A DNA stretch of 64,000 nt from Paenibacillus luteus (GCF_006542765.1 NZ_SKCD01000008.1:62001-126000), one strand, 5' to 3'. Numbered from the stretch's first letter, positions 37,609 through 47,457 are shown. Translations and numbers: made by a program. The notes: a model not told the origin generated them from the sequence alone.

Positions 37609-39015
37609 CTATTTATTGTAAGGAATCATTACAACGTCCCCATCGGAATACTGGAATGTGACCCGCTGGGAAGAATCCTTTACAAACTTGGTATAACGGC
37701 CAATTACAATTTTTGTCCCGCCAAAAACAATATTGCTTATACTAATCTTTGAGCGGTCGGTATCCTCTAATGTTCTTTCAATTTCAAGGATTCTGCTTTT
37801 TGTTTCCTCATTCTCCAGTGTCATTTGGCGCTTCGATGCAGTAAGCTTAATCCGCAATGCAAGCTTATCTGGTGTTAACTGACCTGCAGCTGCCAATTGG
37901 TCTAAAATAACAAGCGCCTTGTCGGTTTTGTCGAGGTTTTGCATATATTGCTTTAAACTAGCTCTGAGCTCTAGCAGCTCTGCGCGGTCTTCAGGTTTAA
38001 CGCCAACCTCAATGGTAGTTGCGGTTGACATCGAATTCCCAACAATACGTGCAATAACAAGATCGCCAGCTTGCACCAGCCCACCTACGATTAAACCTTT
38101 GGTTCCCGAACAAATCACTGTTTTACCCGCTCTCACATGCGAATGCATGATGCTTTGGGATACAATGACTTCCTCGCCGGCGATAACGTTTCCATCTTGA
38201 ATGAAGGTACTACGAACATTGCGGCCAGCTTTGACATATCCTTTGTTACCCGCAAGTATCCCTCCGGTAATTTCAATCGAGCCCTCTGTCTCGATTTCAG
38301 CACCTTCAACCCCGCCGATAATTCGGATATCACCTGAAGCCTTGACCCGGAAACCACTGAGTACATTGCCACGAATGACGACCGTACCGACAAAATCAAT
38401 ATTGCCGACGCTGTAATCCACATCTCCGTTCACTTCATACACCGGAAACACATTAATCTTTTCTTTCTCCGTTAAAGAGATGAGACCATCTAGGGCTGAA
38501 TACATCGCCGTTTGATTATCGTTCAAAACCACATTTTTGCCTACTTTAAATCGAACATGCTTCCCAAGCTTCGCCGGCAGCTCTTCCCCCGTAACGGTTT
38601 TCCCAGAAGGCCCTGGCTCGGGGTCGATACGTTCAGCGATCAACTGTCCGCGTTTTACGTTTTTCAGTTGTACGACCTCTTTGTAATCGACCTTTCCATC
38701 TTCGAGCTCGGTTGGGGCGTTATTTTTTTTGTCCATGTCAAAAACAAGCTTTATAAACCCATCTTTACCATTTAAAGGGGAGTCCCCTTTGGCAACTAAC
38801 GTTTGTTCCTTGCAATATGCAAGAGGATTTGTCCCAATTTGGTGAAGAACATCAGTACGCAAGCCGTAAACGATTCCCTTACTTCGCAAAAACCGTTCCA
38901 GCTCATCCCCATTACTTTCAAATTCATCTGTTATTCGGCTAAATGTTAAAAAGGCAGACAGCTTATCTGCTGACGTCTGGATGCTTAGGTACGATTCTAA
39001 TTGTAGATTATCCAC
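37609..39015 (-). CDS. DUF342 (FapA-family) protein
   Basis: A 468-residue cytoplasmic protein. Residues about 1-170 form the mixed N-terminal part, and about 180-340 show the Gly/Val repeats of a right-handed beta-helix (GDVDYSVGNIDFVGTVVIRG, SGDIRIIGGVEGAEIETEG, VEVSQS-like rungs). A helical coiled-coil segment (about 350-420) and a short beta end follow. DUF342 proteins recur near flagellar and polar genes; a Vibrio homologue, FapA, has been tied to glucose control of flagellation and signalling. The role here is unknown. GTG start with GAGGGGGG upstream, 14 bases after sigD. Confidence 0.85.
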   Translation of the reverse strand: MDNLQLESYLSIQTSADKLSAFLTFSRITDEFESNGDELERFLRSKGIVYGLRTDVLHQIGTNPLAYCKEQTLVAKGDSPLNGKDGFIKLVFDMDKKNNAPTELEDGKVDYKEVVQLKNVKRGQLIAERIDPEPGPSGKTVTGEELPAKLGKHVRFKVGKNVVLNDNQTAMYSALDGLISLTEKEKINVFPVYEVNGDVDYSVGNIDFVGTVVIRGNVLSGFRVKASGDIRIIGGVEGAEIETEGSIEITGGILAGNKGYVKAGRNVRSTFIQDGNVIAGEEVIVSQSIMHSHVRAGKTVICSGTKGLIVGGLVQAGDLVIARIVGNSMSTATTIEVGVKPEDRAELLELRASLKQYMQNLDKTDKALVILDQLAAAGQLTPDKLALRIKLTASKRQMTLENEETKSRILEIERTLEDTDRSKISISNIVFGGTKIVIGRYTKFVKDSSQRVTFQYSDGDVVMIPYNK

Positions 39016-39029
39016 CTTAACCCCCCTCT

Positions 39030-39815
39030 CTAATGCTCCATAAGTTGATCTTTATGCTTAGCCAAAGCTCCTCTTAGCCTTAAAATCGCTTTCGAGTGCA
39101 GCTGGGAAATTCTCGAAGGTGAGAGTGACATTACTTCTGCAATTTCACTTAATGATAATTCTTCGTAATAAAATAAGGAGACAACCGTTCGTTCCTTTTC
39201 CGTTAGTTGATCGATTCCTTTTACTAATGATTCTTTCAAATAAAATTCATGTACTTTATGATCCGGGTTTTTAGCTTTATCGTCTACGAGCAACGACATT
39301 CTTGTCTCTGATTCTTCATCACGAATCGGGTCTTCCAACGAGCAAACGGTAGTTACAGATATATCTTGCAGCATTGTTATAAATTCTTTCTCGGAAACAT
39401 CGAGATAACGGCTAATCTCCGCATCCGTAACCGATCGTAAATATTGCTGCTCCAAATGCTGATAAGCTTCTTCTACTTTTTTTGCTTTTTCCCGCACAGA
39501 GCGTGGTACCCAATCCCCCTGACGCAAGCCGTCAATAATGGCGCCTCGAATGCGCCATGAAGCATAGGTTTCAAATTGCAAGCCACGGCCATAATCGAAT
39601 TTCTCGATCGCATCAATCAATCCCATTACGCCGTTGCTGGCAAGATCGTCTTTAATTACGTTTTTTGGGAGCCCAATTGCCATGCGATTCGTGACATAAT
39701 CAACGAGCGGCAAGTACTGCTCGATCAGTTTCTTCTTTGCTTCCAACTCGCCTTGTTCTCTCCAGGCTTGCCACATCTGCAAGTTTGTCAGATGAGGGGT
39801 TTTATGCTCAATCAT
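39030..39815 (-). CDS. sigD: RNA polymerase sigma factor SigD/FliA
   Basis: Alternative sigma factor for flagellin, motor and chemotaxis genes. Region 2 contains YLPLVDYVTNRMA and FETYASWRIRGAIIDGLR; region 3 follows with VREKAKKVEEAY; region 4 carries ELSLSEIAEVMSLSPSRISQLHSKA. The 261 residues match the FliA/WhiG class. AGGAGAGTGAG precedes the ATG. Located near the end of the fla/che operon, as in B. subtilis, where position affects sigma level and cell fate. Confidence 0.97.
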   Translation of the reverse strand: MIEHKTPHLTNLQMWQAWREQGELEAKKKLIEQYLPLVDYVTNRMAIGLPKNVIKDDLASNGVMGLIDAIEKFDYGRGLQFETYASWRIRGAIIDGLRQGDWVPRSVREKAKKVEEAYQHLEQQYLRSVTDAEISRYLDVSEKEFITMLQDISVTTVCSLEDPIRDEESETRMSLLVDDKAKNPDHKVHEFYLKESLVKGIDQLTEKERTVVSLFYYEELSLSEIAEVMSLSPSRISQLHSKAILRLRGALAKHKDQLMEH

Positions 39816-39819
39816 CGAC

Positions 39820-40263
39820 TCACTCTCCTGTCAGGTGACGAATGGCTTTAACCAATTCTTCAGGCTCTGTATTTTTAGTAGATAATAATTGTGGAGGAGT
39901 TAACGGCCGAAAATCTTTTTCTTCGTTAGATAAAGAAGCTGCAGACGACGTTGATGTTCCCTCTTGCATTTGCGATTTCAATAAATTGTTTAATTCCTGC
40001 GCCTCGTCCGGGGTCTTAAGATCGAACTGAGCGCCCTTGCCTTCCTCGTCCATTTCTTCAGGAAGCTCCCCTACTAGTGAAGGAGGGACAAGAATGTATG
40101 CTAATAAGCCCCTTACTCCATACGCAAGAACAAAAAAAGCGATGAAAGCATACATACTCCTAAGCAGCATAACTGTAATCGGATTGTTTCCGATTGAGAA
40201 AGCTACCGTCAGCACGGTGCCTAATATTCCAAATACGACATTCCATCGCCATGTTCCCAGCAT
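39820..40263 (-). CDS. Small membrane protein between cheD and sigD, unknown function
   Basis: A 147-residue protein not recognised by me. Two hydrophobic segments (about residues 5-25 and 30-58) are followed by an acidic, Gln/Ser-rich cytoplasmic tail ending ELVKAIRHLTGE. The frame opens at 40284, but AAGGAG 7 bases before the ATG at 40263 gives MLGTWRWNV and a start one base after the cheD stop. Tight packing between cheD and sigD implies a role connected with motility or its control. Confidence 0.75.
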   Translation of the reverse strand: MLGTWRWNVVFGILGTVLTVAFSIGNNPITVMLLRSMYAFIAFFVLAYGVRGLLAYILVPPSLVGELPEEMDEEGKGAQFDLKTPDEAQELNNLLKSQMQEGTSTSSAASLSNEEKDFRPLTPPQLLSTKNTEPEELVKAIRHLTGE

Positions 40264-40264
40264 A

Positions 40265-40759
40265 TCAAATCTCCTTTGTTCCAAACTGAACGCTTCTTAT
40301 CGATAACGTACCGCTAACACTGTCAAACTCAATCGTCCGGCCAAAGCTTCCCCCTGTATCCTGAGACAAGATCGGGATTTTAAATCTCAACAGCATCGCT
40401 GTACAAGACTCTACGTTGCGCGGGCCTATTCTTAAGGAGTCCGTATGGCCCGACATGGCAAACATTTGTGCACCACCAGCCATCTTTGCTTTCATCCGTT
40501 CGATGTAAGCACCGGCTGCTATCATTCGATCTAGCAGCTCGGGAATAGCGGTATCGGCATATTTGGCCAAATTCATTTTGGTCTCACGGGCAATTTCTGA
40601 AGACGGCAGCATAACATGTGCCATACCGGCAATTTTTCGAACCGGGTCATAAAGGGTAAGCCCTACGCATGAGCCCAAACCGGTCGTTTTAAGTATTGCT
40701 CCATCTGTTGCGATATTTAAATCTGCCATGCCTACTTTGACCAAATTTTGTTGTATCAT
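40265..40759 (-). CDS. cheD: Chemoreceptor glutamine deamidase CheD
   Basis: Deamidates receptor glutamines and binds CheC, raising CheC phosphatase activity. The catalytic Cys31 lies in TTGLGSCVGLTLYD and His48 in GMAHVMLPS. The 164 residues are typical. Overlaps cheC by 4 bases. Confidence 0.96.
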   Translation of the reverse strand: MIQQNLVKVGMADLNIATDGAILKTTGLGSCVGLTLYDPVRKIAGMAHVMLPSSEIARETKMNLAKYADTAIPELLDRMIAAGAYIERMKAKMAGGAQMFAMSGHTDSLRIGPRNVESCTAMLLRFKIPILSQDTGGSFGRTIEFDSVSGTLSIRSVQFGTKEI

Positions 40760-41376
40760 TCGCTAACGACTCCCAAAGCCCTGAATATTTTCTCAAACGA
40801 CTCCGGGTCCGGAATGAGGAAAAAATGTCCTTCAAGCGATTGACAATCCTCTAAAAAGGTCGTTTCAATAAGTAGGGCCGAGTCTCCCATCTCCCCGTAC
40901 TGCATTAAACCATAGCTAAGAATTGCACCTGCCATGTCTACTGCTACAGCTGGAACGGATGGGGCCATCGATAAATGCGTAAAATCAGCCAACGAAGACA
41001 AATAAGATCCAGCCAAGATGTTGCCAATTTCACAAAGGGCAGAAAGCTCCATTTCTGTATAGCCTTCATGCTCTTCCATGTTAATGGAAAGCAGCTGCCG
41101 CAAAATTCGTTTTGCTGATTCTTCTTCAATAATAAAAAACATGTTTCCTGGCGCTTCTCCTTCTACACGAAGAAACACGGCGATTACAATCTGTTCAGAA
41201 CCGCCGACACGCTCAGCAACCTCTTCGAATGGAAGCAAACTAACTTTTGGTACTGCCATATCAACGGGTTTATCTAACAAGCGAGATAATGCGGTTGCTG
41301 CATTACCCGCCCCAATATTGCCGACTTCTTTCAAAACATCAAGCTCAAAAGCTTCAAAGCGGCTAAATAGACTCAC
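40756..41376 (-). CDS. cheC: CheY-P phosphatase CheC
   Basis: Dephosphorylates CheY-P and partners CheD in adaptation. Two copies of the active-site pattern (S/D)xxxExxN are present: DVLKEVGNIGAG near residue 13 and SALCEIGNILAG near residue 112, so both sites look intact. The start is GTG with GAGGGA upstream. 206 residues. Confidence 0.96.
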   Translation of the reverse strand: MSLFSRFEAFELDVLKEVGNIGAGNAATALSRLLDKPVDMAVPKVSLLPFEEVAERVGGSEQIVIAVFLRVEGEAPGNMFFIIEEESAKRILRQLLSINMEEHEGYTEMELSALCEIGNILAGSYLSSLADFTHLSMAPSVPAVAVDMAGAILSYGLMQYGEMGDSALLIETTFLEDCQSLEGHFFLIPDPESFEKIFRALGVVSE

Positions 41377-41379
41377 GCT

Positions 41380-41841
41380 TTATCCCTCTAACTGCTCGAC
41401 TTGAATAATTTCGTTTTTGTTTAACACTTCTGACAAATTGAGCATGATGAGAAGTCGACCTTCACCAAGCTTTGCAATGCCTCTTAAATATTTCGCTTTA
41501 ATGCCACCAACAATTTCAGGCGGCAAATCGATCGTATCGGTATCGATATCAATGACATCATTTGCAGCGTCAACAATAAATCCAACCTCAATATCTGCCA
41601 CAGCTACGACGATAATTCTCGAGTTTTCTGTTGGTGTTGTTTCTGTCAGATTAAAACGGCCACGCAAATCAATAACCGGTACGACAACGCCGCGTAAATT
41701 AATGACACCTTTTATGAATGCAGCTGTTTTTGGAACACGTGTAATCGGAGATAATCTTTCAATCGTGCGAACCTTGTCTACTTCAATTCCGTACTCTTCG
41801 TTGCCGAGCGCGAACACGATAACTTTTAATTCTTCTCCCAT
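41380..41841 (-). CDS. cheW: Chemotaxis coupling protein CheW
   Basis: Links receptors to CheA. A single CheW domain of 153 residues with FALGNEEYGIEVDKVRTIE, VPKTAAFIKGVINLRG and VVPVIDLR. AAAGGGGG precedes the ATG. Lies between cheA and cheC. Confidence 0.96.
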   Translation of the reverse strand: MGEELKVIVFALGNEEYGIEVDKVRTIERLSPITRVPKTAAFIKGVINLRGVVVPVIDLRGRFNLTETTPTENSRIIVVAVADIEVGFIVDAANDVIDIDTDTIDLPPEIVGGIKAKYLRGIAKLGEGRLLIMLNLSEVLNKNEIIQVEQLEG

Positions 41842-41855
41842 CGTAAAAGCCCCCT

Positions 41856-43949
41856 TTATTTGATTAGTGCGTTCGGATCAATAATCAATGCGACATAACC
41901 GTCTCCAAGTATCGTAGCGCCAGACACGGCTTCTACGTTCGTTAAGTACTTGCCTAACGTTTTCAATACGATTTCGCTTTGGCCAATAAATTCGTCAACC
42001 ATCACCGCAGCCCATTTTTCACCTTTGCGAACGACTACGATTTCAGTTTCCTGCTCTTCATTTTCATTGAAATCAGGTGATTCCAGTACTTTGCTTAAGG
42101 ATACGAGCGGAATAATGACATTTCTGAATTCAATCATCTGATTGCCATGCACATGCAAAATTTGCTCCTTGCGGATGATGCCTGTTTCGACAATTGAAGT
42201 TAACGGTATCGCATATTTCTCTGAGCCAAGCTTTATCAGCATTGCTGAAATAATGGATAGCGTCAGCGGTAGTTGTACAGAGAACTTCGTGCCTCTGCCG
42301 AAAGCGGAATCAATCGTTACATTTCCGCCCAATGAGGTGATCTTAGACCGCACAACGTCAAGGCCAACGCCTCGTCCCGAAATGTCAGATATTTTATCCG
42401 CAGTACTAAAACCTGCTGCAAAAATCAACATATTAATTTCGTCTGGCGAAAGCAGCTTCGCTTGCTCCTCTGTGACAACGCCATTTTTGATCGCTGTTTT
42501 GAGAACACGCTCGTGGTGGATGCCACGGCCATCTTCCTCAACTTCAATAAAGACATGATTTCCACTATGAAAAGCACGTAGATGAATGGTACCCGTCTCC
42601 GATTTCCCTGCTGCAATTCTCTCTTCCTGTGTCTCGATCCCATGGTCAACCGAATTACGAAGTAAGTGAACCAGCGGATCGCCAATTTCATCGATAACCG
42701 TACGGTCAAGTTCAGTATCCGCACCGGTAATTACCAAATCGATTTTCTTATCCAGTGACTTAGCCAAATCTCTGATCATCCGTGGGAATCGATTGAATAC
42801 CGAATCTACAGGCACCATCCGAAGCTTGAGAACAATGCTTTGCAGATCCGAGCTCACCCTCGTCATGTGCTCAACCGTTTCGGTTAAGTCATTCCTTTTA
42901 ATTTCGCTGGATAACTGTTCAAGGCGTACGCGGTCAATCAGTAATTCACTGAATAAATTCATCAGCGTATCCAGCCGCTCTATGTCTACACGAATCGTTC
43001 TGGAAACGTTGGCCGGAGCTGCCTGCGCTGCAGGCGCTGCCGCTTTGCTTGGCGAAACCTCTCGCGGGGTAACCTCTTTAGTGGCGCTTTGAGCAGGCAG
43101 CACCGCTGCCTGCGTAGGCGTCTCTACCTCAACAGCCGCGGCTGCGTTGGACTGGCTAAGTACAGCTAAAGACTCTGCATCAAGCAAGGTCACGACCGCT
43201 GCATCGATTTCGGAGATGTTAAGAAGCTGCGTTTGCAGGTCTTCCTGTCCAAGACGGCAAATCGTAAACACCGTAAAAGTAAAATCAAATTTTTCCTGCT
43301 CAATGTCTTGCACGGAAGGATCAGATTTAATAACTTCTCCATTTCGCTCCAGCAGGTCAAAGACCATGTAGGCACGAACAGCTTTCAACAAACAATTCTC
43401 ACGAATGGAGATTTGGATGTGAAAAACATTATGACCAGACTCTACGGATTGTAATAGAATGGAAGACTGGAACTCATCCAGCAGCATCGCCCCTGATGCG
43501 CTTGATGTTGCTGCTCCAGACGAGCTTGCAGCTACTGTAGGCGCCTCAGGCGCTTTTTCTGCGCTATAATCACTCTTCAGTATGACTTGCAAGGAAGCGA
43601 CAATCGACGTTACGTCTGCTTTCCCTGTTCCACCGCCCACAATATCCTGCACCATGGCTTCTAGAGCATCAAGCCCTTTAAACAAGGTATCAAATATAAA
43701 GCTATCCATCTTAAGCTTGCTATTACGAACAAGATCCAGCACGTTTTCCATTTCATGCGTCAACGCAGCCAAATCCTCGAAGCCCATCGTGGCGGACATC
43801 CCTTTCAGCGTATGAGCTGAACGAAATATATCTTGAACGATACTGAGTTCCTCAGGTTCGCTTTCCAGCCGCAGCAAATTTTCATTTAATGCTTGCAAGT
43901 GATCATTAGATTCATCAATAAACATCGATAAATAGGCATTCATATCCAT
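41856..43949 (-). CDS. cheA: Chemotaxis histidine kinase CheA
   Basis: Autophosphorylating kinase that feeds CheY and CheB. The 697 residues contain an Hpt domain (phospho-acceptor His46 in RSAHTLKGM), a P2-like CheY-binding region (about 160-260), a dimerisation domain, the ATPase (LLRNSVDHGIE, EDDGRGI-like VEEDGRGIHHERV, GRGVGLDVV) and a C-terminal CheW-like domain. CAGGAGGTG precedes the ATG. Confidence 0.98.
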   Translation of the reverse strand: MDMNAYLSMFIDESNDHLQALNENLLRLESEPEELSIVQDIFRSAHTLKGMSATMGFEDLAALTHEMENVLDLVRNSKLKMDSFIFDTLFKGLDALEAMVQDIVGGGTGKADVTSIVASLQVILKSDYSAEKAPEAPTVAASSSGAATSSASGAMLLDEFQSSILLQSVESGHNVFHIQISIRENCLLKAVRAYMVFDLLERNGEVIKSDPSVQDIEQEKFDFTFTVFTICRLGQEDLQTQLLNISEIDAAVVTLLDAESLAVLSQSNAAAAVEVETPTQAAVLPAQSATKEVTPREVSPSKAAAPAAQAAPANVSRTIRVDIERLDTLMNLFSELLIDRVRLEQLSSEIKRNDLTETVEHMTRVSSDLQSIVLKLRMVPVDSVFNRFPRMIRDLAKSLDKKIDLVITGADTELDRTVIDEIGDPLVHLLRNSVDHGIETQEERIAAGKSETGTIHLRAFHSGNHVFIEVEEDGRGIHHERVLKTAIKNGVVTEEQAKLLSPDEINMLIFAAGFSTADKISDISGRGVGLDVVRSKITSLGGNVTIDSAFGRGTKFSVQLPLTLSIISAMLIKLGSEKYAIPLTSIVETGIIRKEQILHVHGNQMIEFRNVIIPLVSLSKVLESPDFNENEEQETEIVVVRKGEKWAAVMVDEFIGQSEIVLKTLGKYLTNVEAVSGATILGDGYVALIIDPNALIK

Positions 43950-43991
43950 TTTCGAGCACCTCCTGTTAGTATGTTTAAGCGCTTATCCAAT

Positions 43992-45350
43992 CTATTTCAT
44001 CACTACTTGCACAAGTTGCGGAGCAATGTGCTGCAGCGGCAATACTTTATTCACACAACCAGCTTCTACAGCGGATCTCGGCATGCCATAAACGACGCAG
44101 GTTTCCTCGGCTTCAGCAATCGTGGTATCAATTCCACATTCAGCAAGAAGCTTCATGCCTTTGGCCCCATCACTTCCCATCCCCGTCATGATAACCGCGT
44201 GGCGCTTCAGCTCGCGAAAAGAGGATATTGATTCAAAGAGTACATCTACAGAAGGACGATGACCGTTGCGTTGAGGCTGTTCCGTCAAAAGAATCGAATA
44301 GCCGGAAGTATCCTTAGAGAGTTCCATGTGATAACCCCCGGGAGCAATGTAGACCACCCCAGCCGATACACGTTCCCCCTGCTCTGCTTCTACGACTCGA
44401 AGCTCGCTAAAGCTGTCTAGCCGCTGAGCAAGCGATTTGGTGAATTTAGGTGGCATATGCTGAACAATGAGCACTGGTGCTGGAAAATCTGCCGGCAATG
44501 AAGTAATGACTTCATGAAGCGCTCTTGGTCCACCCGTTGAGGTTCCGATGGCTACGATGTGTTTAAAAGATGCAGTAGAAGTGGTGGCTGCTTTTTTATG
44601 AACATCCGGTGGTTCTCCCTGCATGATTTTAGGTATCTTTGGCGTTTTGTTGTTCAAAATGGTTCGTACAGACTCGCTTGTTTGCTTGTTCACCGTTGAA
44701 GCTTCATCCGGCTTTTTCACTGTTAATTTTTTATGTAGAGGATCTGCCGCTTTCTCGGTAAGCTTCTTTCCTTCTTTCGGCAGGACCGGTTTGATTCGAT
44801 CTTTCCCATCAGCTTTTATTTTTGCAGCCAATGGATCATCATGTGATGTTGTCTTTTGTTTTGAAACAGCTGGCATTTCTTTAGAGGGTGCCATTTCCTC
44901 AAATGCCGCTGTAACTTTTTCGCTAATCGAAATGATCGGCTGGTATCGCTTGGTTAAAACGGCAATTCGCAGCTTCTCAAGCAAAAAGTCACCCACATGA
45001 TGAATATCGTTCGACATCGCGCTTGACGGTTTTCTTATAAAGTCGAACGCACCAAACTGCAGCGCTTTGATGGTTTCACGTGTATTGTCTTCGCTTATCC
45101 CTGAGAGCATGATTACAGGCGTAGGAAGCTCTCTCATAATGATTTGCAGCGCTTCAATGCCGTTCATTAAAGGCATTTCCAAATCCAGTGTAACGGCATC
45201 CGGCTTCCATTTATGAACCGCTTCTACTGCTTCTTGACCATTTACTGCAGTTGCTACAATTGTAAATTGAGGATCTTGAATAATTAAATCACTAATTATT
45301 TTCCTCATAAACCCGGAATCATCAACAACCAGTATGCGATAAGGAGCCAT
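43992..45350 (-). CDS. cheB: Receptor methylesterase CheB, with long linker
   Basis: Response-regulator methylesterase for receptor adaptation. The receiver domain (1-125, phospho-Asp56 in DAVTLDLEMP) and the C-terminal methylesterase (about 263-452) are complete: Ser271 in GTSTGGPRAL, His298 in VQHMPPKFT and the Asp in GMGSDGAKG. They are joined by a Lys/Pro-rich linker of about 115 residues, which makes the protein 452 residues long, about 100 more than usual. GGAGG precedes the ATG. Confidence 0.95.
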   Translation of the reverse strand: MAPYRILVVDDSGFMRKIISDLIIQDPQFTIVATAVNGQEAVEAVHKWKPDAVTLDLEMPLMNGIEALQIIMRELPTPVIMLSGISEDNTRETIKALQFGAFDFIRKPSSAMSNDIHHVGDFLLEKLRIAVLTKRYQPIISISEKVTAAFEEMAPSKEMPAVSKQKTTSHDDPLAAKIKADGKDRIKPVLPKEGKKLTEKAADPLHKKLTVKKPDEASTVNKQTSESVRTILNNKTPKIPKIMQGEPPDVHKKAATTSTASFKHIVAIGTSTGGPRALHEVITSLPADFPAPVLIVQHMPPKFTKSLAQRLDSFSELRVVEAEQGERVSAGVVYIAPGGYHMELSKDTSGYSILLTEQPQRNGHRPSVDVLFESISSFRELKRHAVIMTGMGSDGAKGMKLLAECGIDTTIAEAEETCVVYGMPRSAVEAGCVNKVLPLQHIAPQLVQVVMK

Positions 45351-45376
45351 TTCATTTCCTCCTCACTTCCAAAGGA

Positions 45377-46246
45377 TTATCTTGAGAGTCTGAACATTTT
45401 ATGCAAAAATCCTTTGATGCCACTGCTATTTGCAGAGCCTTGCGCAATCTCCAGAAAGTGCTTAGCGATTCGATCAATTGCAACCGAAGCTTCGCTTCCC
45501 GGGTAGGCGACTGTAAAAGGAATTTGACGCTTCACCGCTTTAGATACATTGGGGTCGTCAGGTAAAATACCTAAATGAGGCAACTCCGAGTGTAGAAACC
45601 GTTCAGCAACCATGCTGATTTTTTCTGCGGTTTGCTTGCCTTCCCGATGATCCATAGCACGATTGACAATTAATTTAAACTGAACATCAACTTCCATGCC
45701 CTTAACCATTTTAATTAAGGCATAGGCATCCGTAATTGAAGTTGGCTCGGGAGTGGTGACTACGATTGTCTCTTGGGCGGCGGTAATGAACTTCACCGTT
45801 TCCTTTGAGAGTCCTGCACCTGTATCAAACAAAATGATGTCGTATCGACCGTGAAGCTTGCTTATTTCTTCAGCAAAACGATCAAGCTGCTCTACCGACA
45901 AGTCCATTAAATCTCGAAATCCGGAGCCGCCTGCAATAAAATGCAGCCCCTCCGGTCCTTCTTGGACAATTTCCCAAATCGTTTTTTCCTGCTTAAGCAA
46001 ATGATAAAGGTTGTAGGTAGATGTAACTCCCATCAGCACATCAATATTAGCCATCCCAATATCTGCATCAAATACTAGAACCTTTTTCCCTAACCGCTGA
46101 AGTGCCAAGGCAAAATTAAGACTGAAATTGGACTTCCCTACGCCGCCCTTTCCGCTGGTTACAGTTATAACGCGCGTCGTACGGCCTTCATTTTGGAGCT
46201 CCTGTTTTTTGACTAAATTTCGTAAAGCTTCGGCCTGGTCCATCAT
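45377..46246 (-). CDS. flhG: MinD/ParA-like ATPase FlhG (YlxH)
   Basis: Controls flagellar number and placement by acting on FlhF. The deviant Walker A TSGKGGVGKSNFS, the switch I/II region (VFDADIGMANID and LFDTGAG) and a C-terminal amphipathic stretch GFLHKMFRLSR, likely a membrane-targeting helix, are visible. The 289 residues fit. ATG overlaps the flhF stop by 4 bases. Confidence 0.95.
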   Translation of the reverse strand: MMDQAEALRNLVKKQELQNEGRTTRVITVTSGKGGVGKSNFSLNFALALQRLGKKVLVFDADIGMANIDVLMGVTSTYNLYHLLKQEKTIWEIVQEGPEGLHFIAGGSGFRDLMDLSVEQLDRFAEEISKLHGRYDIILFDTGAGLSKETVKFITAAQETIVVTTPEPTSITDAYALIKMVKGMEVDVQFKLIVNRAMDHREGKQTAEKISMVAERFLHSELPHLGILPDDPNVSKAVKRQIPFTVAYPGSEASVAIDRIAKHFLEIAQGSANSSGIKGFLHKMFRLSR

Positions 46247-47457
46247 AAGCTTTGGCCCCTAAGAAGCTTATGAATATAAGGCTTAACTTGAAACTTCTCT
46301 ATATCATCCGGAACGGTCTGGCCACTTGCCAAATAGGTAGGCAGCAGTTCGAAATTCATGATTAGGTTGAAAATCGCTCCGTAAACCGAAGTTTCATCAA
46401 GCTTTGTAAAAAGCACCTTTTGAACACCATATTTGCTGAAATGATCGGCTACAGCAGCCATATCACGCGTTTTCCCTGTCATGCTAAGGACAAGAATGGT
46501 TTCGCTAGGCTCGTTTGTCTGAAGCAGGCTGTTTACCTCGGATACATGAAGCTCGCTCCTGAAATTCCGGCCCGCCGTATCCATATAAATCAATTCCTGT
46601 TCCTCCAACTGCTTGAGCGCTCTAGGTAAATCCATTTGAGAAAATACGACCTCAATCGGTACATTTAATATATTGGCATACGTTCTTAACTGATCCACCG
46701 CCGCAATTCGGTACGTATCGGATGTGATAAAGCCTACTTTTCGTCCATTTTTAATCGTTTGCTCTGCTGCCAGCTTTGCAATGGTCGTGGTCTTGCCTAC
46801 GCCGGTTGGCCCAACAAAGTGAACGACTCTGGCATTACTGCTGATGCCGCTTCCCTCATAAGGTCGCAGCCACTCCTCCAACTGGGCCTCAGCCATATCC
46901 CAAACCTGTTCACCGGTAAACTCAACACGATTTTCCGTTTGTTTATCAATTATCGATTGAACCAAGCGCTCAATCCATTCCGCATCCATCTCTTGGTCAA
47001 TCAAATGCTCCTTAAGCAAAATCAAATGTTCATTCATGGCAATAGTGCTGCTTTGCTGTTTGGATAGCTTGACCATGTATTCCCTTAAATCACGGATCTC
47101 ATCAATGATGAACTGCTCACGTTCCACTCTGGCTGGATTTTCCTTTATCGGCTGAGCAACGATTGGTTCTATTACCGCTGTGGCCGCAGTTGCTGAAGCA
47201 CGCTGCGCCGTTTGCAAAATTTTCTCAACAGCTGCATCAACTTGAGGATTTGTGTTCCTTTGCGGCTGCGAAGGAGGATTGGCCTGATTGGTTTCAATGG
47301 CTGCAATCACTTCCATCTTTTTCTTGCGAAACATCCCCATAAAGCCGCCAACCTTAATTTCCTTTGTATTCAAAATAACTGCATCTTTGCCAAGCTCAGT
47401 CCTGATCATAGAAACTGCCTCGGGCAAGGCATTGACTATATACCGTTTTACTCTCAT
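46243..47457 (-). CDS. flhF: SRP-like GTPase FlhF
   Basis: Signal-recognition-particle-type GTPase for flagellar positioning. The basic N-terminal part carries MRVKRYIVNALPEA; a linker (about 60-130), an NG domain with VGPTGVGKTTTIAKLAAEQ, YMDTAGRN and FTKLDET follow. 404 residues. Overlaps flhA by 4 bases and flhG by 4 bases. Confidence 0.96.
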   Translation of the reverse strand: MRVKRYIVNALPEAVSMIRTELGKDAVILNTKEIKVGGFMGMFRKKKMEVIAAIETNQANPPSQPQRNTNPQVDAAVEKILQTAQRASATAATAVIEPIVAQPIKENPARVEREQFIIDEIRDLREYMVKLSKQQSSTIAMNEHLILLKEHLIDQEMDAEWIERLVQSIIDKQTENRVEFTGEQVWDMAEAQLEEWLRPYEGSGISSNARVVHFVGPTGVGKTTTIAKLAAEQTIKNGRKVGFITSDTYRIAAVDQLRTYANILNVPIEVVFSQMDLPRALKQLEEQELIYMDTAGRNFRSELHVSEVNSLLQTNEPSETILVLSMTGKTRDMAAVADHFSKYGVQKVLFTKLDETSVYGAIFNLIMNFELLPTYLASGQTVPDDIEKFQVKPYIHKLLRGQSL

